Assembly: GCA_963734015.1 (NCBI GenBank)
Contig: CAVTFG010000024.1
Coordinates: forward strand, 1-64,000
DNA from: JALZKA01 sp963734015
Lineage (GTDB): Bacteria; Actinomycetota; Thermoleophilia; Solirubrobacterales; 70-9
DNA: 64,000 nucleotides
Direction: 5' to 3'
The translations under genes were made by a program, and so were the position numbers. Under the pieces are notes generated by a model. That model searched no databases, was not told the origin of the DNA, and was given only the letters and a program-made list of their open reading frames with translations. This document shows, piece after piece, positions 25,159-34,142 of the stretch (the first letter of the stretch is position 1; each line of letters opens with the position of its first letter).

Positions 25159-26445
25159 GTGCCTGGAGTGGTGATAGTCGGTGCCCAGTGGGGCGATGAG
25201 GGCAAGGGCAAGGTCGTCGACCTGCTCGCGGAGCAGGCCGAGGTCGTGATCCGCTTTCAGGGCGGCAACAACGCCGGCCACACGATCGTTCGCGACGGCG
25301 AGGAGTTCAAGTTCCACCTGATCCCCTCGGGGATCCTCTATCCGGGGAAGACCTGCGCGATCGGGAACGGCGTCGTGGTCGACCCCAACGTGTTGATCGG
25401 TGAGCTCGACGGGCTCCGGCGCAACCGGATCGACGTGTCGGGACTTCGCATCTCGGCGAACGCGCACCTGATCATGCCGTACCACGTGATGCTCGACACG
25501 GCCGGCGAGGCGAAGCTCGGCAAGTACGAGATCGGGACGACGAAGCGCGGCATCGGCCCGTGCTACACAGACAAGGCGGCGCGGCTCGGTATCCGCGTGC
25601 AGGACATGCTGGACCCGAAGATCCTGCGCAAGAAGATCTTCGCGGCCATGGAGCCGAAGAAGCAGCTCCTGCGACCGTTCGAGCGCGACCCCCGCCTCGA
25701 CCTCCACGCGATCACCGAGGAGTACCAGCGCTACGGCCACCGGCTCGAGCCGCACATCGCCGACACGGCGAAGATCTGCTGGGACGCTCTGGACGGCGGC
25801 GGGACCGTGCTCTTCGAGGGCGCGCAGGCGACCCTGCTCGACCTCGATCACGGCACCTATCCGTTCGTCACCTCCTCCAACCCGGTCGCGGGATCGGCAT
25901 GTGTCGGGGCCGGCGTCGGGCCTACCGACATCGAAGAGGTCTGGGGCGTCTGCAAGGCGTATACGACCCGGGTCGGCGCCGGCCCGTTCCCCACCGAGCT
26001 CGACGACGAGGTCGGCGTCCACCTGCGCGACAAGGGCCACGAGTTCGGCACCACGACGGGACGTGAGCGCCGGTGCGGCTGGCTCGATCTGGTCGGGCTC
26101 CGCTACGCGGGTCGGCTCAATCGGCTCTCCGCCCTCGCCATCACAAAGCTCGACGTCCTCGCAGGTCTCGACCCGATCAGGGTCGCCGTTCGCTACCGGA
26201 GCTCCGAGGGCGCGGTGCTCGACGAGTTCCCCTACCACCAGACCGTTCTCCACGGGGCGAAGCCGGAGTACGAGGAGCTGCCAGGCTTCTCGGAGGACAT
26301 CGGCGACTGCCGCACGCCGGACGACCTTCCGAAGGAGGCGCGCGACTACCTCGCGTTCATCGAGGACCACGCCGGCGTGCCGATCCGGATGGTCGGCGTC
26401 GGCCCTGGGCGCGAGCAGATGGTGCGGTTCGGCCAGGCGGAGTGA
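25159..26445 (+). CDS. purA: Adenylosuccinate synthetase
   Basis: 428 aa from a GTG. It makes adenylosuccinate from IMP, aspartate and GTP. Motifs: the N-terminal GAQWGDEGKGKVVD (P-loop and catalytic Asp), GGNNAGHTI (His), GTTKRGIGPCYTDK, EGAQATLLDLDHGTYPFVTSSN, and TTGRERRCGW. Full length. The dnaB-purA proximity is common. The following carboxylase has its own promoter. Confidence 0.96.
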   Translation: MPGVVIVGAQWGDEGKGKVVDLLAEQAEVVIRFQGGNNAGHTIVRDGEEFKFHLIPSGILYPGKTCAIGNGVVVDPNVLIGELDGLRRNRIDVSGLRISANAHLIMPYHVMLDTAGEAKLGKYEIGTTKRGIGPCYTDKAARLGIRVQDMLDPKILRKKIFAAMEPKKQLLRPFERDPRLDLHAITEEYQRYGHRLEPHIADTAKICWDALDGGGTVLFEGAQATLLDLDHGTYPFVTSSNPVAGSACVGAGVGPTDIEEVWGVCKAYTTRVGAGPFPTELDDEVGVHLRDKGHEFGTTTGRERRCGWLDLVGLRYAGRLNRLSALAITKLDVLAGLDPIRVAVRYRSSEGAVLDEFPYHQTVLHGAKPEYEELPGFSEDIGDCRTPDDLPKEARDYLAFIEDHAGVPIRMVGVGPGREQMVRFGQAE

Positions 26446-26459
26446 CCTCTCCCGTTACA

Positions 26460-26465
26460 TAGACT
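26460..26465 (+). promoter_or_regulatory. -10-like hexamer TAGACT for the carboxylase gene
   Basis: TAGACT is followed by 8 nt and the ATG at 26474. Confidence 0.5.
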
Positions 26466-26473
26466 GCGCCGCC

Positions 26474-28231
26474 ATGTTCGAGAAGGTCCTGGTCGCGAAT
26501 CGCGGCGAGATCGCGATTCGCGTCATGCGCACGCTGCGCGAGATGGGCATCGGGTCCGTCGGCGTCTACTCGGAGGCCGACCGCGAGACTCCGGCCGTTC
26601 GCTTCGCCGATGAGGCGTACCTGCTGGGGCCGCCGACGCCGGCCGAGAGCTACCTGAACATCGAGAGGATCATCGAGGTTGCGAAGCAGGCGGGGGCGGA
26701 GGCGGTCCACCCGGGCTATGGCTTCCTCGCCGAGAACGCGGACTTCGCCCGGGCGCTCGACGAGGCGGGCCTGGTGTTCATCGGTCCCCCCGCGGCGGCG
26801 ATCGAGGCGATGGGCTCCAAGACCCGAGCCCGCGAGATCATGCAGGAGGCCGGCGTCCCGATCGTCCCCGGCTCGACCGAGCCTTCGCCCGACGTCGAGG
26901 CGGCGCGGGGGACGGCGGCGGAGATCGGCTATCCCGTCGCGTGCAAGGCGGCGGGGGGCGGGGGCGGCAAGGGCTTTCGCGTCGCAACGAGCGAGGACGA
27001 GCTGGCCGACGCGTTCGAGGGCGCAGCACGCGAGGGCGAGAAGTTCTTCTCCGACGACCGGGTCTACCTCGAGCGCTACCTCGAGGACCCGCGCCACGTC
27101 GAGGTGCAGGTGCTCGCCGACTCCCATGGCCACGTGATCCACCTCGGCGAGCGCGACTGCTCGATCCAGCGCCGTCATCAGAAGCTGATCGAGGAGGCAC
27201 CGGGCCCGCTCGTCGACACCGACATGCGCGAGCGCATCGGCAAGATCGCGACCGACGCGGCCGCCGCCGTCGACTACCGCGGTGCCGGGACGATCGAGGG
27301 CATGCAGGTCGGCGACGACTACTTCTTCCTCGAGATGAACACACGCGTCCAGGTCGAGCACTGCGTGACCGAGATGGTCACCGGCGTCGACATCGTCCGG
27401 GAGCAGATCCGCATCGCCGCGGGCGAGCCGTTGTCGATCGCCCAGGAGGACGTCGAGCTGCGCGGGCACGCGATCGAGTGCCGGATCAACGCCGAGGCCG
27501 CGCACAAGAACTTCGCGCCCGCGCCGGGCCCGATCGAGAGCTACATCGAGCCCGCCGGGCCGGGCGTACGGGTCGACTCGGGCCTCGAAGCCGGCGGCGC
27601 GGTGACCCCGCTGTACGACCCGATGGTCGCGAAGCTGATCGTGTGGGACGTCGATCGCGCGGCGGCCACGAGGCGGATGCTCCGCGCGCTCTCCGAGTAC
27701 CGGATCGAGCCGCTCATCACCCTGATCCCCTTCCACCAGGCCGTGCTCGCCTCCGACGACTGGGCGGAGGCGTCGACCCTCCGCGACAAGATCGGTGACA
27801 AGAAGTGGCTCAAGGCGCTGGCGCCGGAGACGCCGCCCACCCCCACCGACGAGGACCCGGAGCCCACGATCGAGCGCACCTATCAGGTCGAGGTGAACGG
27901 CAGGCTCCACTCGGTGAAGGTGATCGGCGCCGGCGCGCCGGCCGCGGGCGCCGGCCAGGCCGCGGCCAAGCGCCCCCCGAGGCGCGAGCGCTCCTCGGAC
28001 GGCGGCTCCTCGGCGAGCGGCCCCGAGCTGCCCTCACCGCTCCAGGGCACCGTCTTCAAGGTCGCGGTCGAACAGGGTCAGGAGGTGGCGGAGGGGGACC
28101 TGGTAATGGTGATCGAGGCGATGAAGATGGAGAACGAGATCACAGCGCACGCCGCGGGCAAGGTCACCGAGCTCAGGGTCGCCGAGGGCGCCTCCGTGAA
28201 CGCAGGCGACGTTCTCGCAGTCATCGAATGA
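26474..28231 (+). CDS. Acyl-CoA carboxylase alpha subunit (biotin carboxylase + BCCP)
   Basis: 585 aa. Biotin carboxylase in residues 1-445 (FEKVLVANRGEIAIRVMRT, the ATP grasp GGGGKGF, ERDCSIQRRHQKLIEEAP, EMNTRVQVEH), a linker, and a C-terminal biotinyl domain with EAMKMEN (K551 is biotinylated). The linker near 485-520 is low complexity (Pro/Ala/Arg/Ser). This is the A subunit of acetyl/propionyl-CoA carboxylases of actinobacteria, which pairs with a separate carboxyltransferase beta subunit; none is present in the window. It carboxylates biotin with ATP and bicarbonate. Its stop overlaps the next start (ATGA). Confidence 0.93.
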   Translation: MFEKVLVANRGEIAIRVMRTLREMGIGSVGVYSEADRETPAVRFADEAYLLGPPTPAESYLNIERIIEVAKQAGAEAVHPGYGFLAENADFARALDEAGLVFIGPPAAAIEAMGSKTRAREIMQEAGVPIVPGSTEPSPDVEAARGTAAEIGYPVACKAAGGGGGKGFRVATSEDELADAFEGAAREGEKFFSDDRVYLERYLEDPRHVEVQVLADSHGHVIHLGERDCSIQRRHQKLIEEAPGPLVDTDMRERIGKIATDAAAAVDYRGAGTIEGMQVGDDYFFLEMNTRVQVEHCVTEMVTGVDIVREQIRIAAGEPLSIAQEDVELRGHAIECRINAEAAHKNFAPAPGPIESYIEPAGPGVRVDSGLEAGGAVTPLYDPMVAKLIVWDVDRAAATRRMLRALSEYRIEPLITLIPFHQAVLASDDWAEASTLRDKIGDKKWLKALAPETPPTPTDEDPEPTIERTYQVEVNGRLHSVKVIGAGAPAAGAGQAAAKRPPRRERSSDGGSSASGPELPSPLQGTVFKVAVEQGQEVAEGDLVMVIEAMKMENEITAHAAGKVTELRVAEGASVNAGDVLAVIE

Positions 28232-29142
28232 GCCCTGGTCTGGACGCCCTGCCGTGGCGTGGCCCCGGCCCGGGCCGCCCCGACGACCTGCGCCTGCCGC
28301 CCGGAAGGCGCCTGCGCATACGGCTGGCGGGAACGATGCGCAAGCGCTGGCGCTACCTGGGTGCCTTCGCCGACGAATACATGCTCTGCGCCGCGCGGGT
28401 CAAGGTCGGACCCTTGATGCAGACGTTCTGGGCCCTGTACGACCGGCGCGAGGATCGCCTGCTCGAGCAGACCGTGAACCCGATACCCGGTGCGCGCGGC
28501 GAGGTCTGGAGCGAGGACGGCGAGGGCGTCGGAGTCATCTTCGCTCACAACGGCGGGACGCTGATGCGGATCCAGGCCGAGCACCCGGAGGCCGGCGACG
28601 TGCGCTGTTTCCTGCGGGCCGGTTCCGGCGTCTGGGTCGAGTCCGTGTGCCCCAACGGCGCCGGCGCATATGTCTGGACCCGCAAGCGGATCGTGCCGGT
28701 CACCTGCGACATCCGGATCGGCGACCAGCGATTCGAGATCGAAGCGACCGGGATCGAGGACGAGTCGGCCGGATACCACCCCCGCCACACCGTCTGGAGC
28801 TGGTCCGCGGGAGCGGGGACCCTGACCGACGGCCGCTCCGTCGGCTGGAACCTGGTCGAGGGCGTCAACGACCCGCTCGAGCGGTCGGAGCGCGCGATCT
28901 GGGTGGAGGGCGAGCCCTTCGAGCCGGCGCCGGTCGAGTTCGACGGACTCGAGGCCGTGCGGTTCGACGACGGCTCGCGGCTCGAGTTCGCGGCGGAGGC
29001 GGAACGCGTCGCGAACGAGGATCGCCGCCTGGTGAAGGTCAGCTACCGCCAGCCGTTCGGCACCTTCGCGGGGAGCCTGCCCGGTGGGCTCGAGCTCGAG
29101 CACGGCCTCGGCGTCATGGAGTACCACGACGCGCTGTGGTGA
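28228..29142 (+). CDS. DUF2804-like protein of unknown function
   Basis: 304 aa, ATG overlapping the carboxylase stop. It contains the pattern RKRWRYLGAFADEYMLCAARVKVG and HTVWSWSAGAGTLTDGRSVGWNLVEGVND, which I associate with DUF2804 proteins (a lipocalin-like beta barrel fold is possible). No signal peptide. Coupling to an acyl-CoA carboxylase hints at lipid metabolism, but no reaction is known. Confidence 0.65.
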   Translation: MSPGLDALPWRGPGPGRPDDLRLPPGRRLRIRLAGTMRKRWRYLGAFADEYMLCAARVKVGPLMQTFWALYDRREDRLLEQTVNPIPGARGEVWSEDGEGVGVIFAHNGGTLMRIQAEHPEAGDVRCFLRAGSGVWVESVCPNGAGAYVWTRKRIVPVTCDIRIGDQRFEIEATGIEDESAGYHPRHTVWSWSAGAGTLTDGRSVGWNLVEGVNDPLERSERAIWVEGEPFEPAPVEFDGLEAVRFDDGSRLEFAAEAERVANEDRRLVKVSYRQPFGTFAGSLPGGLELEHGLGVMEYHDALW

Positions 29143-29207
29143 CCGCTCAGCCCGGATAGACACTCTCGACGCGCCAGCGCCACGGCGGCTCCTCGCCGGG
29201 CGGGAAG

Positions 29208-29780
29208 TCAACGATGGTTGCGCCCGGCAAGCGTCTCCAGCGGCACCAGCCGCGGATGGTCGGTGTCGAGCAGCGGGGTCATCGCGTGCTCGGCGACCGC
29301 GGCCGCTCCGGCGGTGCGCCGGACGCGCTGCCAGCCGAGCGTCGGCCGGTAGAGCCAGTAGTCCAGGCGCACGGTGCCGTCCGCTTGTCGGCGGTCGTCG
29401 ATCGCAAGGAACGCGGTCACCCGCCGGTTGGACGCGGTCAGCTCCGGGCGTTCGCCGGGAAGCGCGCAGCTCACAGTGCGACACCGGCGGAAGTCCACGG
29501 GCAGCAGGCCCGCGACCGCGACGGGAACGGGCGCCAGCGCCCGCGCGAGGCCGCCGAGCGAGCGCCCGTACGCCTCGGTCAGCGGGTCCTGCCAGCACGG
29601 ACCCGGCAGCCGCGGCGCGCAGCGCATCTTCCGCGCGATGGCGGTGCCGAGCTCGCGCGCCCCGTCTCCGGGCGGACGTGCCGCGAGCGCGGCGACGCCG
29701 GCGCCGACAAGCAATGCAATCAGCAGCGCGAGACCGGCGTGCTCGACCGTGGCGGCGCCGCGCTGCGTGGATCGGGACAT
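29208..29780 (-). CDS. Pilin/TadE-like single-span membrane protein
   Basis: 190 aa. The N-terminus RGAATVEHAGLALLIALLVG resembles the hydrophobic N-helix of TadE/Flp-type pilus proteins (G-x-x-TVE followed by a membrane helix). The remainder has Cys residues at about 53, 62, 100 and 105 and would sit outside the membrane. No secretion or pilus genes are in the window, so the assignment rests only on the N-terminus. It starts at the ATG at 29780. Confidence 0.55.
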   Translation of the reverse strand: MSRSTQRGAATVEHAGLALLIALLVGAGVAALAARPPGDGARELGTAIARKMRCAPRLPGPCWQDPLTEAYGRSLGGLARALAPVPVAVAGLLPVDFRRCRTVSCALPGERPELTASNRRVTAFLAIDDRRQADGTVRLDYWLYRPTLGWQRVRRTAGAAAVAEHAMTPLLDTDHPRLVPLETLAGRNHR

Positions 29781-29786
29781 CCGGCC

Positions 29787-29792
29787 ACGGTA
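29787..29792 (-). promoter_or_regulatory. -10-like hexamer TACCGT for the pilin-like gene
   Basis: On the minus strand TACCGT is followed by 6 nt and the ATG at 29780. Confidence 0.4.
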
Positions 29793-29832
29793 GGCCGCAT
29801 GAGGTCGCCGGTCTCGCGCGCTCTGCGCCGGT

Positions 29833-30099
29833 TCAGGAAAGACCCTCGCGCGCCTCGCGCACGAGGGTGACTGCCTCGGGGAAGACGATGCGAATGGCGT
29901 CGCGGACCTGCATGGCCTGCTCGTCGCTCGTCCCCTGCAGGTTCAGGCGGTTGACCGAAGCGACCGTCAACTCGACGGCCAGGCGGATCGCGTTGTCGGC
30001 GAACGAGACGCGCTGTGCGCCCTCCATCTGCTCCGCGAACTCGCCGAGCCGGCGGCGAAGCTCCTCGGGATCGCCAAACGGATTGAACGGCTCTTCCAT
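29833..30099 (-). CDS. Small conserved-looking protein of unknown function
   Basis: 88 aa from the ATG at 30099. Helical, with FNPFGDPEELRRRLGEFAEQ at the start, no membrane helix, and no recognised domain. The start is favoured over an upstream codon at 30159 by a -10-like hexamer 8 nt upstream. It is divergent from the SDR gene. Confidence 0.55.
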   Translation of the reverse strand: MEEPFNPFGDPEELRRRLGEFAEQMEGAQRVSFADNAIRLAVELTVASVNRLNLQGTSDEQAMQVRDAIRIVFPEAVTLVREAREGLS

Positions 30100-30107
30100 C
30101 GCCACAG

Positions 30108-30113
30108 AGCATA
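30108..30113 (-). promoter_or_regulatory. -10-like hexamer TATGCT for the small protein gene
   Basis: TATGCT on the minus strand is followed by 8 nt and the ATG at 30099. Confidence 0.45.
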
Positions 30114-30146
30114 GAGAGCGCCGGGGCCCAGCCGGATTGCCTGGGA

Positions 30147-30152
30147 TAGCCT
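30147..30152 (+). promoter_or_regulatory. -10-like hexamer TAGCCT, leaderless SDR start
   Basis: TAGCCT is followed by exactly 7 nt and the GTG at 30160. Confidence 0.5.
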
Positions 30153-30159
30153 CCAACAC

Positions 30160-30966
30160 GTGGCGTTGCCCGAACCCAGCCCGAGCGCTACGGCGCTGAT
30201 CACCGGCGCCTCATCGGGCATCGGGGAGGAGATTGCTCGCCTCCTCGCCGAGCGCGGCCACGGCGTCACCCTGGTCGCCCGTCGCGAGGACCGGCTGCGC
30301 TCCCTCGCCACGGAGCTTGCCGGCGAGCACGGCGTGCGCGCGGAGCCGATCGGCGTCGACCTCGGAGCTCAGGAGGGCCGCGACGAGCTGTTCGAGCGCG
30401 TCGCGGGGCTCGGTCTCGACGTGGAGATCCTCGTGAACAACGCCGGGTTCGGCGGCTCGGGCAACGTGCACCGCAGCGATCGTGACCGCCTGACGCGGAT
30501 GGTCCGACTGAACTGCGAGGCGCTGCTTGACATCCAAGCCAACTACACGCCGGCGATGGCCGAGCGCGGCCGTGGGGCCGTGATCAACATCGCCTCGCTT
30601 GCCGCGTTCCAGCCGATCCCCGGGACGGCGACCTACGCGGCGACCAAGGCGTTCGTGCTGGCCCTGTCCGAGGGCACCAGCTCCGAGCTCTCCGGCAAGG
30701 GCGTGAGCGTCACCGCCGTCTGCCCGGGACCGGTGAAGACCGAGTTCGCCGAGGCGGCCGGCGTCGGCGAGGCCCACGAGAAGGTGCCGGGATTCATCTG
30801 GACCGACGTCGAGGACGTCGCGAGGGAGGCGGTCGAGGGAGCCGAGAAGGGCCACCGGGTGGTCGTCCCGGGCCTGATGAACCGCGCCGGGGCGCTCCTG
30901 GGCCAGCACACGCCGCGCACACTCGTGTTGCCGGTGGCCAAGCGCGCGTGGCGGCAGGCCCTGTAG
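30160..30966 (+). CDS. Short-chain dehydrogenase/reductase
   Basis: 268 aa from a GTG. Classical SDR: cofactor motif TGASSGIGEEIA, NNAGFGG, catalytic Ser in NIASLAA, and YAATK (Tyr/Lys). The arginine after TLVAR suggests NADP preference. Substrate unknown. Its last 19 nt overlap the start of a broken hydrolase gene. Confidence 0.88.
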   Translation: MALPEPSPSATALITGASSGIGEEIARLLAERGHGVTLVARREDRLRSLATELAGEHGVRAEPIGVDLGAQEGRDELFERVAGLGLDVEILVNNAGFGGSGNVHRSDRDRLTRMVRLNCEALLDIQANYTPAMAERGRGAVINIASLAAFQPIPGTATYAATKAFVLALSEGTSSELSGKGVSVTAVCPGPVKTEFAEAAGVGEAHEKVPGFIWTDVEDVAREAVEGAEKGHRVVVPGLMNRAGALLGQHTPRTLVLPVAKRAWRQAL

Positions 30967-31744
30967 CCGAGCTCCACGCCTGGGAGCGGGGCTCGGGCCC
31001 CCATGCGGTCCTCTGCCTGCACGAGACCGGCGCGACGAGCGCGGTCTGGGAGCCGCTCGCAGGGCTGCTCGCCCCAGGAGCGCCCGCGTGATCGCCTACG
31101 ACCGCCCCGGCTGGGGCCGCAGCCCCGCGCCCGAGACGTACGTGCGAACGACGGTGGGCGAGCAGGCAGCCCTGGCCGAAGCGGTCTTGGCCGATCGCGG
31201 CGCGGCGCCCGCGGTCCTGATCGGGGCGGGGCTGGGCGCGGTCGCGGCGCTGGACCTCTCGATCCGCAGCCCGAACCTGGTCGTCGGCGCCGTCCTCGTG
31301 GAGCCGCCGATGCTGGCGTTCGTGCCCGAGGCGACCGAGGCGCTCTCCGAGGCGGCCGACCTGGTGCGCGCCGCCGTCTCCGAGGGCGGCCGGGAGGCCG
31401 CCATCGAGCGCTATCTCGCCGGTGCGCTGGGCGTTCTGAGCGCCGGCGCCGAGCGGATCCCCGAGCCCGCCCGGGACCACGGCGAGGGGGCGGCGCAGAG
31501 CCTCTTCGCCGAGTTGGCGGCGGTCCCGGCATGGGAGCTGCCGCTGCCCGAGATGTCCGTGGCGTCCCGCCCGAGCCTGGTGGTCGTCGGGGCCGACACG
31601 GCGCCGCTCGTCCGCGTGGCCGCAACCCGGCTCACCGACGCGCTCACCCGATCCGAGCTCCGCGAGGTCGGGAACGGACTCCCCCACTACGAGCAGGCAG
31701 CGGACCTCGCCGCGCTCGCGGTCGAGGTGGCGGAATCCGACTAA
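30948..31744 (+). pseudogene. Alpha/beta-hydrolase-like gene, frame broken and active site degenerate
   Basis: Starting from a GTG at 30948 the N-terminal part reads AELHAWERGSGPHAVLCLHE... and stops at a TGA (31089). The rest continues from 31088 as IAYDRPGWGRSPAPETY. Adding one C in the CCC run at 31083-31085 restores a single 265-aa chain with ...PGAPRVIAYDRPGWG, as in active hydrolases. The nucleophile motif GxSxG is GAGLG, so the Ser is replaced by Gly, and the usual catalytic His in the last motif is absent (GNGLPHYEQ). The gene may be a noncatalytic member or a decaying copy. Confidence 0.65.
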
Positions 31745-32418
31745 GCCTTCGGGCGCGTGCGAAGCATCATCCGGCCGCCGCGCCCGACGAGGGCTGCCAG
31801 TGCCTCCAGCGGGATCGAGAACAGCCCGATCAGCGGCGTCGCCAGCGTGCTGGCGACGCCGTCCGCGACGAACGCGAACCGGCCGCGCGCGTTCGCGGGG
31901 CGCAGGCGCCCGGCGAGCACCTCGGTGGCGAAGTTGGGATGAAGGGTGATCCCGTTGAGAACTGTCTGCCACATCCAGCGCTGGTTCGCCCCCCACGGCG
32001 GGAACGCCGGCTTCGCCGGCTCCATCCCGGTCCGTTCCAAGAGCAGCTCCAGGCCGCGTGGCGTCGGCAGGATCCGCCCGGGCCACTCCGCGAGCGCCGC
32101 CCAGCCATCGCCGCCGATCGCCGCCTGCCAGCTGCCGCGGTTCGGTGCCAGCAGCATGCGCTCGCCGCCCTCGGTGGCGACCGTCAGTCCCTCGAGCTCG
32201 GCCTCGAGGTCGATCGGAGTTCCCTGTTCGATGCCTGACGCGCAGTCCTCGCAGCGATTCACGAGCCGGGCGCGCTCCCCGGCGGCGGGATCCTCGGGGT
32301 CGACCGGCGAGGCCAGGCCGACCGTCGCGTCGGTCCCGGGGAGCGGCACGCCGATCCACGGGAAGGCGCGCGCTCCGCACAGCGGACAGCGAACGGAGGG
32401 GTCGTCCCGGCGAGGCAT
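31741..32418 (-). CDS. Zinc-ribbon-containing protein of unknown function
   Basis: 225 aa. The N-terminus has CPLC (11-14) and CEDC (about 56-59), a probable zinc ribbon. The middle section (SWQAAIGGDGWAALAEW...) and C-terminus (possible membrane helix near 190-215) have no recognised domain. It convergently overlaps the hydrolase stop by 4 nt. The start at 32418 is the first ATG. Confidence 0.55.
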   Translation of the reverse strand: MPRRDDPSVRCPLCGARAFPWIGVPLPGTDATVGLASPVDPEDPAAGERARLVNRCEDCASGIEQGTPIDLEAELEGLTVATEGGERMLLAPNRGSWQAAIGGDGWAALAEWPGRILPTPRGLELLLERTGMEPAKPAFPPWGANQRWMWQTVLNGITLHPNFATEVLAGRLRPANARGRFAFVADGVASTLATPLIGLFSIPLEALAALVGRGGRMMLRTRPKA

Positions 32419-32433
32419 GAACGGGGCAGGATT

Positions 32434-33846
32434 TCAGCTACCGGACGAGGAGAGCAGCTCGTGCGAGCGCGAGGCTCGGAGCCGGGCGATCGGGCCGCCT
32501 CGGCGCTCGCGCCTGAGCGTCCGCATGTAGGGGAGGAAGTCCACCTGAATGGTGTGGCGCTTCGAGGCGACATAGCGCTTCGCCATCCGCAGGTCCTCGC
32601 GGTCGATCACCCTGTGCATGCGTCGTGGGTTCGGCAGCTCGGCCCTCCCCTGGAGCAGGTCGGCAACCCACTCGGACTGAGCCTCGGCGATCGGCATGAT
32701 CGCGCCGAGCGGCTGGACCAGCCCGATGAAGTAGAGGCCGGGCAGGTCGGGATGGACGACCCGCCGGTAGAGCGGGATCCGATTGTCGGGCGCCGCGAGC
32801 AGGTTCGCATCGAAGAACGGGAAGGTGATCTTGTATCCGGTGCAGTAGATGACGACGTCGATCTCCTCCTCGGAATCGTCCTCGAACCGAATGGTCCGCC
32901 CACCCGTGAACCTGGAGATGTTCGGCTTCACCGCGATGTCGCCGTGGCCCAGGCGGGGCAGCAGGTCCGAGGAGATCGTGGGATGGGCCTCCGCCAGCTT
33001 GTGGTCGGGCTCGGGCAGGCCGTAGTCGGTCGGGAAGCCGACGGCGGTCTTGAGGATCCGCTTGTAGAACGCGCGCTGCACGGCCAGGGGCAGGCGCGTG
33101 ACCAGCTCGGTTGCAAGCTCGTCGGTGGGCTTGCCCTTGATGTACTTCGGGATGATCCAGGCTCCGCGTCGCATCGCCAGGAACGTCGCGTCGGCGTCGC
33201 GAGCGCTCTCGACCGCGAGGTCCGTCGCGGAGTTCCCGATCCCCAGGACCAGGACGCGCTTGCCGCGGAGCATCTCGGGCTCGCGGTAGTCGTGGACGTG
33301 GATCTGTTCGCCCGTGAACTCGTCCTGAGCAGGGAACGCGGGCTCGGGCCACCGCGCGTCCCAGTGGTGGCCGTTCGCGACCAGCACCGATTCGTATAGG
33401 CCCGATCCCTCCTCGCCGCTCTCCAGGTCGCGCCAGCGCACCCGCCAATGCGGCCACTCCCGCTCGACGCCGGTGACCTCGGTCCGGAACCTGATCCTGT
33501 CGCGAAAGCCGAAATGGTCGACGTAGTCGTCGAAGTACCGCGCGATCTGGAAATGGTCCGGGTAGTCCGGATAGTCCGACGGCATCGGGTAGCTCGCGTA
33601 GCCCATCGCGTCGCGCGAGGTGTTGATGTGCAGCGAGCGGTAGGCGGACGACATCCCGTTGTCGTTCTCATAGCGCCAGTTCCCACCCACGCCGGAGCCG
33701 ACCTCGAAGCAGTCGAAGTCGATTCCGCGCGCGGCCAGCACCTGGCATGAGGCGATGCCGGACGAGCCGGCGCCGATCACGCAGGCGCGCGCGGTCAGGA
33801 TCCCCTGGGCGGCCGGGGAAGTCTGGGCGACGGTGGTGCCTTCCAC
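32434..33846 (-). CDS. Flavin-containing monooxygenase
   Basis: 470 aa from the GTG at 33846. FAD motif CVIGAGSSGIASC and the second dinucleotide motif VLVLGIGNSATDLAV (NADPH). The FMO fingerprint GNWRYENDNG...SLHINTSRD and the sequence FQIARYFDDYVDHF are present. It would use O2 and NADPH to oxygenate a soft nucleophile or ketone. The start is preferred over a TTG at 33897 because TAGAGT lies 7 nt upstream. It is divergent from the small gene at 33918, and a strong palindrome lies between. Confidence 0.88.
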   Translation of the reverse strand: MEGTTVAQTSPAAQGILTARACVIGAGSSGIASCQVLAARGIDFDCFEVGSGVGGNWRYENDNGMSSAYRSLHINTSRDAMGYASYPMPSDYPDYPDHFQIARYFDDYVDHFGFRDRIRFRTEVTGVEREWPHWRVRWRDLESGEEGSGLYESVLVANGHHWDARWPEPAFPAQDEFTGEQIHVHDYREPEMLRGKRVLVLGIGNSATDLAVESARDADATFLAMRRGAWIIPKYIKGKPTDELATELVTRLPLAVQRAFYKRILKTAVGFPTDYGLPEPDHKLAEAHPTISSDLLPRLGHGDIAVKPNISRFTGGRTIRFEDDSEEEIDVVIYCTGYKITFPFFDANLLAAPDNRIPLYRRVVHPDLPGLYFIGLVQPLGAIMPIAEAQSEWVADLLQGRAELPNPRRMHRVIDREDLRMAKRYVASKRHTIQVDFLPYMRTLRRERRGGPIARLRASRSHELLSSSGS

Positions 33847-33853
33847 GACGCGG

Positions 33854-33859
33854 ACTCTA
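33854..33859 (-). promoter_or_regulatory. -10 hexamer TAGAGT, leaderless monooxygenase start
   Basis: On the minus strand TAGAGT is followed by exactly 7 nt and the GTG at 33846. Its -35 region would fall on the palindrome at 33875-33894. Confidence 0.5.
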
Positions 33860-33874
33860 GTGAAATCCGGACGA

Positions 33875-33894
33875 GGTGGTACACACGTACCACC
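33875..33894. promoter_or_regulatory. Candidate operator: palindrome GGTGGTAC-N4-GTACCACC
   Basis: A perfect 8-bp inverted repeat with a 4-nt spacer sits between the divergent monooxygenase and small protein genes, overlapping both predicted -35 regions. Its shape fits a dimeric repressor. No adjacent regulator gene is seen. Confidence 0.55.
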
Positions 33895-33917
33895 CAAGCT
33901 GCTGGTAAGAATCCCGC

Positions 33918-34142
33918 ATGCGGTCGACTCCGGAACAGGTGCGCCTGCACGAACGCTTCGAGGGCCTGATCGGGCTCCTGGCGCCGGCGCTCGACCTCGT
34001 GCTCGCCGCCGGGGACCGGATCTCGCGCATCGCCGGGCCCGAGGACGAGTACTACCCGATCCGCCCGCCCGGCGAGTCCTTCAAGCTGGCACCCGCCTCG
34101 CCCCCTCCGGACGAGGCCGCGGACGACGACGACTCGGCGTAG
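33918..34142 (+). CDS. Small hypothetical protein
   Basis: 74 aa. N-terminal half is a mixed helix (LHERFEGLIGLLAPALDLVLAAGDRISRIAGPEDEYYPIRPPGE), C-terminus Pro/Asp-rich. TAAGAAT at 33906 ends 5 nt before the ATG. The last 91 nt run antisense to the end of def. No known domain. Confidence 0.4.
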   Translation: MRSTPEQVRLHERFEGLIGLLAPALDLVLAAGDRISRIAGPEDEYYPIRPPGESFKLAPASPPPDEAADDDDSA

